NCBI GenBank assembly: GCA_029978425.1 | Contig: JAPOJL010000047.1 | Coordinates: 1-5,034, forward strand | Length of the DNA stretch: 5,034 bases | Direction of reading: 5' to 3' | DNA from: Actinomycetota bacterium | GTDB taxonomy: Bacteria > Actinomycetota > Actinomycetes > Nanopelagicales > Nanopelagicaceae | Shown here: one piece after another, positions 1-5,034 of the stretch | Numbering within the stretch: position 1 is the stretch's first letter | How the letters are laid out: every line of letters begins with the position of its first letter | The notes under the pieces: model-generated | Told to the model about the DNA's origin: nothing | What the model saw: the letters and a program-made list of their open reading frames with translations, nothing else | The model's database searches: none | Program-made: the position numbers and the translations under genes

Positions 1-639
1 AAACATTCGTGCCGTTTTAGGTGGGAGATAGGAATAGGCATAGATCTGGCCATGTGGATGGTTGAGAGTAACTCCGACTTCTTCGCCTCGGTTCTCAAAA
101 GGCGCAATATGTTCGATGTAAGGAACCTGTGATAACTCTGCAGTTCGGTCGCGCCAAGCCTCAAGAACGGTCCGAATCTGCTTATGAGAGAGATCTTTAA
201 ATGAAGCATCGTAATCAGAGGTGAAGCAGACGACTTCACATTTTCCAGCGGCTGGAATCGGGAGTGAGTCAAAATCTGGATTTTCAGGTGCAGCAAAGGA
301 ACCTTCGGGCGGACGCAATGATGGTGAACGATTATCAAAGACAACAACTTCATAATCGCTCTCGGGAATTTCGGTGAGGAATCCTGGTCGCGAAGGTGCG
401 AGTGGATTTAATTCTTTTGGTGGTAGAAAAATGCGACCTTGTCTATGAGATGCAATCACTACCCATTCATTATTGAGTGGATCAAGTCGCATTTCGCCAA
501 TTGCTGGTTGTTCTTCGATTGGCCTCTGGTCTTCCGCAGTTCGAGATTGGCCTTGGGTGTCGTAGTAGCGAATGGTGCGGCCATCCATCAGAGTGCGATC
601 AGTGCGCGTGACTCCTGCGGCGAGTTTCTTTGCGGCCAT
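1..639 (-). CDS. galT: Galactose-1-phosphate uridylyltransferase, 5' part (runs off left edge)
   Basis: The first 213 residues are present; the gene continues past base 1. GalT exchanges UMP between UDP-glucose and galactose-1-phosphate in the cytoplasmic Leloir pathway. The active-site motif HPHGQ is at residues 194-198, with the nucleophilic histidine at H196 (bases 52-54). Other family segments are ASHRQGR (63-69), CEVVCF (134-139) and FENRGEE-GVTL (181-192), all of the actinobacterial type. The start is the ATG at 637-639; the N-terminus LMDGRTIRYYD (17-27) matches the ends of known actinobacterial GalTs. A later ATG (M18) would cut into that region less naturally. No Shine-Dalgarno is visible upstream, so a leaderless or near-leaderless mRNA is likely. 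Odd point: the zinc ligands of E. coli GalT (C52, C55, H115, H164) align with N78, A81, Y143 and H194, so three of four are lost. It diverges from the alpha-galactosidase gene. Family is certain; the C-terminal half cannot be judged. Confidence 0.95.
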   Translation of the reverse strand, partial: MAAKKLAAGVTRTDRTLMDGRTIRYYDTQGQSRTAEDQRPIEEQPAIGEMRLDPLNNEWVVIASHRQGRIFLPPKELNPLAPSRPGFLTEIPESDYEVVVFDNRSPSLRPPEGSFAAPENPDFDSLPIPAAGKCEVVCFTSDYDASFKDLSHKQIRTVLEAWRDRTAELSQVPYIEHIAPFENRGEEVGVTLNHPHGQIYAYSYLPPKTARMF

Positions 640-647
640 AACGCGAT

Positions 648-654
648 TACTCTA
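648..654. promoter_or_regulatory. Candidate bidirectional -10 element between galT and the alpha-galactosidase gene
   Basis: The 20-bp gap (640-659) between the two start codons contains TACTCTA. On plus, TACTCT (648-653) fits the actinobacterial -10 pattern TAnnnT and ends 6 nt before the ATG at 660, which is the spacing expected if transcription starts on the A of ATG. On minus, the same bases read TAGAGT (654-649), ending 9 nt before the galT ATG; a start about 7 nt downstream leaves a leader of about 3 nt. No convincing -35 hexamer, Shine-Dalgarno or operator palindrome was found; any such site would lie inside the coding regions. This is inferred from position and pattern only. Confidence 0.45.
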
Positions 655-659
655 CCCGT

Positions 660-2774
660 ATGTCACCAGCTAGCGGAGCAACGGCGAGTGCTCATCTCTC
701 CAATGGTGGCGTTGATATCTACCTTGAAGTCGTTGATGGCGCTCTTCAGATTCGTTATTGGGGTAAATCAGTTGAAGGAGACTTTGCCTCAGTCCCGTTT
801 GTGCGCTCTGTTCCGAATAGCGATTTTGATGAAGTTCAGAATCCAGGAGTAATGCGCGAACATTCTCGCGGTTGGTTGGGGTACCCAACTATTTCAGGGC
901 ATCGCAATGGCCGTGATTGGTCAACAAAGTTTGAAGTAAAGAAACTCTCCAGTACTGACGCTAGTTTTAGCGCTGAACTGGAAGATTCAGCTGCACAACT
1001 AAAACTAACTTTTGCAGGCGCGCTGGATAAGTTTGGAGTTTTGAAGACGGCGCTGACTCTCACAAATAACGGCGATGATTATTGCCTCAATGAACTTTTC
1101 TATTGGCTACCTTTGAGTGATCGCGCAACACAGACACTTGATTTTGCTGGACGTTGGTCCAATGAACGAAATCCACAGCGCCGCGATATTGCAATAGGTC
1201 GTTGGGTTCGTGATTCCCACGAGGGTCGAAGTGGCCATAACTACACAATCGGCGAGATTGCGCTCACTCCGACAACAAATTTCCAGTCAGGAGAAGCGTG
1301 GGCAGTTTCCCTGGCATGGAGCGGTGATTCTCAATATTGTGTCGAGAAAAATTATGAAGGTATGCAGAGCATTGGCGCTTCTGAAGTTTTGCTGCCTGGA
1401 GAAGTTATTCTTAAAAAAGGTCAGAGCTACACAGCTCCCGAATTATTTGCTTGGTATTCCAGCGCCGGTCTTGATGGCTTAGCGCAGACACTTCATAAGC
1501 ACATTCGTGCTCGAAAAGTTCATCCCGCCAAACCCAGACCCATGACTTTGAATATGTGGGAAGCGATTTACTTCAATCATGATGAAGCAAAAGTTCGTCA
1601 GCTTGTTGACGTTGCTTCTGAAATCGGCGTAGAGCGCGTTGTTTTGGATGATGGCTGGTTTGGCTCTCGTAGAAACGATCGCAGCGGGCTAGGGGACTGG
1701 ACCGTCAGCACAGATATGTGGCCAAATGGACTCACCGGAATCGTTGAATATGTTCTTTCAAAGAAGATGGAGTTTGGACTCTGGTTTGAAGGCGAGATGG
1801 TCAATCCTGATTCAGATCTCTATCGCGCTCATCCCGATTGGATACTCAATGTCAATGGACGGGTTCCGCCAACATGGCGACATGAGTTGGTACTGAATTT
1901 AGATAATCCAGATGCCTATAACCATGTTTTGAATCAAACAAGTGACATCCTCTCCAACTACAAAATTTCCTACATTAAATGGGATCACAATCGAACGTTG
2001 GTTGATGCTGGCTCAGAAGGAAGACCTGCAGTCGGAAAGCAAACCAGAGCGCTCTATCGACTCTTTGCGGAGTTAAAGAAACGTCACCCAGGTCTTGAAA
2101 TCGAATCATGTGCATCAGGTGGAGGAAGAATTGACTTAGGAATCATTGATCTCGTCGATAGGTTCTGGACCAGTGACAATAATGATGCACTCGAGCGTCA
2201 AACTATGCAGCGTTGGACGATGCAATTTATTCCGCCGGAGTTGCTTGGAACGCATATTGGCTCAGATCCTGGACATCAAACGGGCCGCCACCTTTCCTTG
2301 GCCTTCCGCGCCGCTACTGCGCTCTTTGGCCATGCTGGTTTGGAACGAGATCTCACTTCACTATCACGCGAAGAATTAAGCGCGCTTAAAGATTGGATTT
2401 CACTCTATAAATCAAAGCGTGCGCTTCTTCACTCGGGCGATGTAATTCGTATTGATTATCCAAACGAGGCTCACTATCTGCATGGAGTAGTCGCACAAGA
2501 TAAGAGTGAAGCGCTATTCAGCTTTGTTCAGCTTCGCCCGATAGTGACTTCTCATGCTCCGAAGTTAACTATTCGCGGCCTCAAATCTTCTTCCAAGTAT
2601 CAAATCAGAGTGATTCGCGATGCTGGAAGCGCAGAATTTATGGCGATTACGCCTCCTCCTTGGTTGGAAAGTGGCGCTGTCATGACCGGTTCTGAATTAG
2701 AAAATGTGGGGCTACCTGCTCCTATTCTCCGTCCCGAAAATGCTCTGCTTGTGGAGATAGTTCTAGCTAAGTAA
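660..2774 (+). CDS. Alpha-galactosidase, GH36 family (cytoplasmic)
   Basis: This 704-residue retaining alpha-galactosidase hydrolyses terminal alpha-linked galactose from substrates such as melibiose, raffinose or galactosyl-glycerols. Layout: N-terminal beta-sandwich (about 1-290), TIM-barrel catalytic domain (about 295-630) opening with NMWEA (298-302) and DDGWFGSR (330-337), and a short C-terminal beta domain ending in the usual LRPENALLVEI. The nucleophile is D442 in YIKWDHNR and the acid/base is D506 in WTSDNND; the SCASGGGRID and GHQTGR segments are also present. Length is slightly below the usual 720-750. There is no signal peptide or membrane segment, so it acts on imported sugar. The ATG at 660 is the only possible start: an in-frame TAA lies at 639-641 with no start codon between. 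There is no Shine-Dalgarno, consistent with a leaderless mRNA. G378 in WFEGEM replaces the usual proline of WFEPEM. Galactose released here would be processed by the divergent galT. Family and catalytic residues are clear; substrate is not. Symbols used for this family (aga, melA, rafA, galA) vary, so none is assigned. Confidence 0.95.
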   Translation: MSPASGATASAHLSNGGVDIYLEVVDGALQIRYWGKSVEGDFASVPFVRSVPNSDFDEVQNPGVMREHSRGWLGYPTISGHRNGRDWSTKFEVKKLSSTDASFSAELEDSAAQLKLTFAGALDKFGVLKTALTLTNNGDDYCLNELFYWLPLSDRATQTLDFAGRWSNERNPQRRDIAIGRWVRDSHEGRSGHNYTIGEIALTPTTNFQSGEAWAVSLAWSGDSQYCVEKNYEGMQSIGASEVLLPGEVILKKGQSYTAPELFAWYSSAGLDGLAQTLHKHIRARKVHPAKPRPMTLNMWEAIYFNHDEAKVRQLVDVASEIGVERVVLDDGWFGSRRNDRSGLGDWTVSTDMWPNGLTGIVEYVLSKKMEFGLWFEGEMVNPDSDLYRAHPDWILNVNGRVPPTWRHELVLNLDNPDAYNHVLNQTSDILSNYKISYIKWDHNRTLVDAGSEGRPAVGKQTRALYRLFAELKKRHPGLEIESCASGGGRIDLGIIDLVDRFWTSDNNDALERQTMQRWTMQFIPPELLGTHIGSDPGHQTGRHLSLAFRAATALFGHAGLERDLTSLSREELSALKDWISLYKSKRALLHSGDVIRIDYPNEAHYLHGVVAQDKSEALFSFVQLRPIVTSHAPKLTIRGLKSSSKYQIRVIRDAGSAEFMAITPPPWLESGAVMTGSELENVGLPAPILRPENALLVEIVLAK

Positions 2775-2778
2775 GTTT
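2775..2778. other. Four-base junction of convergent genes, no terminator seen
   Basis: Only 4 bp separate the stop codon of the alpha-galactosidase gene (TAA, 2772-2774) from that of glpK (TAA on minus, 2781-2779). I found no GC-rich stem followed by a T-run on either strand near here. Transcripts of the two genes therefore probably run into each other's 3' ends, or end by a factor-dependent mechanism. Confidence 0.6.
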
Positions 2779-4278
2779 TTATTCCACCCAATTCAGGGTT
2801 CGTTTGATCGCTTTTTTCCACTGCACATAACCACTTGTTGCAAGCTCACTGGATTTGTCGGCGTTCCAGCGGCGACCTTCCTGCCACTTGTTGCGCAGTT
2901 CTGCAATGTCTTTAAAGAAACCGACAGCAAGACCCGCAGCATATGCAGCGCCCAGCGCAGTCGTCTCAATAATGAGTGGACGCACAACATCGATACCCAT
3001 GATGTCTGATTGCATCTGCATACAGAGAGCATTGGCAGTAATTCCACCATCAACGCGCATTTCAGGAAGTTTCACTCCGCTATCGGCTGACATTGCATCT
3101 AATACATCGCGAGTTTGGTAACAGATAGCTTCAAGAGCTGCGCGCGCTAAATGTGCTTTGGTAGCAGCGCGAGTTAAGCCCACCACAACACCTCGTGCAT
3201 CATTACGCCAATACGGGGCAAAGAGCCCTGAGAATGCTGGAACAAAGTAGACGCCGCCGTTATCGGTAACGCTCTTCGCTAATCCTTCGATATCGGTCGC
3301 GCTTGAAATAATTTGAAGTTGATCTCGTAACCACTGAATTGCAGAACCTGTAACCGCAACCGAACCCTCAAGGGCATAACGTGCTGGTTCTTCGCCAAAT
3401 TTAAAACAAACTGTGGTGAGAAGACCGTTCTTGGAGCGGACTATGTCAGTTCCGGTATTGAGTAGTGCGAAATTTCCGGTGCCATACGTCGTCTTTGATT
3501 CTCCGCGTTCAAAACAAGCTTGTCCCACCATTGCTGCTTGTTGGTCACCGACAATTCCTGAGATGGGAACTGCGCTTCCAAATGCACCGGAAGGATCGGT
3601 GTGAGCGTAGATCTCTGAAGAGGATTTGATAGTTGGAAGTACAGAGCGCGGAATTTCAAAAATCTTAAGGAGCTCCTCATCCCAATCAAGAGTTTCCAGG
3701 TTCATCAAGAGTGTGCGGCTGGCATTTGTTACATCGGTGAAGTGGACTCCGCCTCGAGGACCTCCGGAGAGATTCCAGAGCAACCACGAATCAATAGTCC
3801 CCATAAGCGCTCGACCATCGCTGATTGCTTCCTGAACCGCAGGAACATTTTTAATGAGCCAGCGCATCTTGCTGCCAGAAAAGTAAGGAGCGATTGCTAA
3901 ACCAGTTTTATGAGTTATTGAAGACTTCGTAGTTTCCGATAGCGAGTTGAGAAAGTCTGCAGTTCTCGTGTCTTGCCAGACGATAGCGTGAGATAGCGGA
4001 GCGCCAGTGGTCTTATCCCAGACCACGGTAGTTTCACGTTGGTTTGTGATTCCGATCGCTGCTAAATCCGAACCAGAAATTCGAGCTGCTTTGAGGGCTC
4101 CAGAAATAACATCGTCGGTCCGCTTCCAAATTTCAGCGGCATCATGTTCTACCCAGCCAGCTTGAGGCAAAAATTGGGTGTGCTCTAATTGATGTTGTCC
4201 AACAATCTTTCCAGCGTCATCAAAAACGATAAAGCGGGTGCTGGATGTTCCTTGATCGAGAGAGCCGATGTAAGCCAT
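2779..4278 (-). CDS. glpK: Glycerol kinase
   Basis: This complete 499-residue enzyme, of normal length for the family, phosphorylates glycerol with ATP to sn-glycerol-3-phosphate in the cytoplasm. It belongs to the FGGY carbohydrate kinases: N-terminal half with LDQGTSSTR (7-15), GWVEHD (41-46), GITNQRETT (76-84) and IVWQDTR (99-105); C-terminal half with GDQQAA (244-249), TYGTG (264-268), [11 protein letters not shown] (347-357) and RVDGG (408-412). By alignment to the E. coli enzyme, the glycerol contacts are R81, E82, Y132, D245 (catalytic base) and F270, all conserved. The start is the ATG at 4276-4278: an upstream in-frame ATG at 4332 would add 18 basic, non-homologous residues and overlap glpD. 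AGGA (minus, 4290-4287) lies 8 nt before the ATG and could act as a Shine-Dalgarno, although the same bases also form a -10 box. A236 replaces the arginine needed for fructose-1,6-bisphosphate inhibition in E. coli, and I see no phosphorylatable histidine loop of the enterococcal kind. Its partner is glpD, transcribed divergently. Confidence 0.97.
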   Translation of the reverse strand: MAYIGSLDQGTSSTRFIVFDDAGKIVGQHQLEHTQFLPQAGWVEHDAAEIWKRTDDVISGALKAARISGSDLAAIGITNQRETTVVWDKTTGAPLSHAIVWQDTRTADFLNSLSETTKSSITHKTGLAIAPYFSGSKMRWLIKNVPAVQEAISDGRALMGTIDSWLLWNLSGGPRGGVHFTDVTNASRTLLMNLETLDWDEELLKIFEIPRSVLPTIKSSSEIYAHTDPSGAFGSAVPISGIVGDQQAAMVGQACFERGESKTTYGTGNFALLNTGTDIVRSKNGLLTTVCFKFGEEPARYALEGSVAVTGSAIQWLRDQLQIISSATDIEGLAKSVTDNGGVYFVPAFSGLFAPYWRNDARGVVVGLTRAATKAHLARAALEAICYQTRDVLDAMSADSGVKLPEMRVDGGITANALCMQMQSDIMGIDVVRPLIIETTALGAAYAAGLAVGFFKDIAELRNKWQEGRRWNADKSSELATSGYVQWKKAIKRTLNWVE

Positions 4279-4284
4279 AGCGCG

Positions 4285-4291
4285 TATCCTA
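4285..4291. promoter_or_regulatory. Candidate bidirectional -10 element between glpK and glpD
   Basis: TATCCTA lies in the 18-bp gap (4279-4296) between the glpK ATG and the glpD GTG. On plus, TATCCT (4285-4290) ends 6 nt before the GTG at 4297, the same spacing as TACTCT before the alpha-galactosidase ATG. On minus, TAGGAT (4291-4286) ends 7 nt before the glpK ATG, giving a leader of 0-2 nt. The minus-strand AGGA inside it could instead serve as a glpK ribosome binding site if transcription starts farther upstream. No -35 hexamer at normal spacing or GlpR-like palindrome was recognised. Confidence 0.45.
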
Positions 4292-4296
4292 AGGCT

Positions 4297-5034
4297 GTGC
4301 CTCTTTCTAATTCGAGCCTCAATCCGCAACAACGGAGCGCCGCGATGGCCGCCCTTGGCAGCGAAGAGTTCGATGTGCTCGTCATTGGAGGCGGAGTTAA
4401 TGGCGTTGGCATTGCACTTGATGCCGCTTCGCGAGGATTAAGCATTGCATTGGTGGAAAGTGCAGATTTTGCATCAGGGACTTCTTCAAAATCCTCAAAA
4501 CTCATTCATGGTGGACTTCGGTATCTCGAGCAATACGATTTCAAATTGGTTCGAGAGGCTCTTAACGAACGTGAATTAATGGTCAGCACTCTTTCGCCAC
4601 ACTTAGTAAAACCAGTTTCATTTCTCTATCCGTTGCAAGAAAAGTTAAAAGAGCGTACTTATGTTGGCGCTGGCATGACTCTCTATGACGCGCTACGTGG
4701 TTTCAAGCGAGCGCTGCCGTGGCATAAACATCTTTCTCAGAAAAAGATTAGTGAAATAGCGCCATCACTTCGCCTCGATGTCATCACTGGTGGCTACCAG
4801 TACTTTGACGCCCAAGTCGACGATGCGCGCCACACTATGACAATCGCACGTACCGCTGCTAAGTATGGTGCGGTCATAACAACGCGCACTCAATGCGAAG
4901 AATTAGTGATGAGTGGAAAGAAAGTGACCGGCGCAAAAGTTACGGATTTGGAGAGCGGAGAAACTCTTACGGTTAAGGCGAAGACCACCATTATGGCTGC
5001 GGGCGTCTGGACCGATCCGTTGTACAAGAAATTC
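4297..5034 (+). CDS. glpD: Aerobic glycerol-3-phosphate dehydrogenase, 5' part (runs off right edge)
   Basis: The first 246 residues of an expected 560-590 are present. The enzyme is an FAD-dependent, membrane-associated dehydrogenase that oxidises sn-glycerol-3-phosphate to dihydroxyacetone phosphate and passes electrons to quinone. Visible are the dinucleotide fold GGGVNG (31-36) with the acidic ribose-binding residue E54, [18 protein letters not shown] (61-78), HLVKP (102-106), DDARHTM (175-181) and AAGVWTD (234-240). The start chosen is GTG 4297: its extra 16 residues include [10 protein letters not shown] (8-17), matching the L-x-x-x-R-x-A segment that precedes the FAD fold in mycobacterial and streptomycete GlpD, and a TATCCT box sits at leaderless spacing. 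The alternative, ATG 4345, has GGAG at 4334-4337 seven bases upstream and would still keep the whole FAD fold. It diverges from glpK, which supplies its substrate. Family is certain; start is about 75% sure. Confidence 0.94.
   Translation, partial: MPLSNSSLNPQQRSAAMAALGSEEFDVLVIGGGVNGVGIALDAASRGLSIALVESADFASGTSSKSSKLIHGGLRYLEQYDFKLVREALNERELMVSTLSPHLVKPVSFLYPLQEKLKERTYVGAGMTLYDALRGFKRALPWHKHLSQKKISEIAPSLRLDVITGGYQYFDAQVDDARHTMTIARTAAKYGAVITTRTQCEELVMSGKKVTGAKVTDLESGETLTVKAKTTIMAAGVWTDPLYKKF

Noticed and set aside
624..635. Possible -35 boxes upstream of the alpha-galactosidase -10 (GTTTCT, TTGCGG)
   Set aside because: One is a poor match to TTGACA, and the other is only about 12 bp from the -10; neither can be supported.
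439..852. A 137-codon plus-strand open frame across the galT start and the alpha-galactosidase start
   Set aside because: It runs antisense to galT and out of frame with the GH36 gene, and its translation resembles no family; it is a shadow.
2761..2770. Short palindrome TAGCTA near the end of the alpha-galactosidase gene
   Set aside because: It is a six-base palindrome inside coding sequence with no loop or conserved context, expected by chance.
2786..2799. Inverted repeat ACCC-AATTCA-GGGT just after the alpha-galactosidase stop, with a T-run at 2810-2816
   Set aside because: The stem is only 4 bp, lies within the last glpK codons, and the T-run is too far away to make an intrinsic terminator.
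4279..4332. 18-residue N-terminal extension of GlpK from an upstream ATG
   Set aside because: The added residues are Arg-rich and unlike any GlpK N-terminus, and would overlap the glpD coding region; [11 protein letters not shown] is the normal family start.
4185..4505. A 106-codon minus-strand frame antisense to glpD
   Set aside because: It overlaps two well-supported genes in other frames, and its translation is low-complexity and Ser/Ala/Pro/Leu-rich with no recognisable motif.

Overview
The window holds four protein genes packed almost edge to edge: two catabolic pairs joined tail to tail. From left to right these are galT (minus strand, 3' part cut off by the left edge), a GH36 alpha-galactosidase (plus), glpK (minus) and glpD (plus, 3' part cut off by the right edge). 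I see no RNA gene, mobile element, repeat array, CRISPR or phage remnant. No stretch over 100 bases is non-coding.

The organism is probably an actinobacterium with a small, moderate-GC genome, such as a freshwater planktonic acI / Nanopelagicales lineage. The GalT N-terminus and active-site surroundings follow the Streptomyces-type GalT. The GlpD N-terminus and its DDARHTM segment follow mycobacterial/streptomycete GlpD. Yet base composition is clearly lower in GC than in those genera, and the gaps between genes are only 20, 4 and 18 bp, which suggests genome streamlining. The lineage is inferred, not proven.

Galactose half (1-2774): the cytoplasmic alpha-galactosidase releases galactose from alpha-galactosides, and GalT carries galactose-1-phosphate into the Leloir pathway. 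The genes diverge from a 20-bp gap. Glycerol half (2779-5034): GlpK phosphorylates glycerol to sn-glycerol-3-phosphate, and GlpD oxidises that to dihydroxyacetone phosphate. These genes diverge from an 18-bp gap if the GTG start of glpD is accepted. The alpha-galactosidase and glpK converge with 4 bp between their stop codons and no visible terminator.

Four points deserve attention. (1) Both divergent gaps contain a TAnnnTA heptamer that reads as a -10 box on both strands, placed so that the plus-strand gene would be leaderless. (2) GalT has lost three of the four ligands of the structural zinc site known from E. coli GalT. (3) An alpha-galactosidase/Leloir pair beside a glycerol kinase/G3P dehydrogenase pair would together process an alpha-galactosyl-glycerol such as floridoside or isofloridoside. 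(4) GlpK lacks the arginine of the fructose-1,6-bisphosphate site. No wholly new system is evident: all four genes belong to well-known families.
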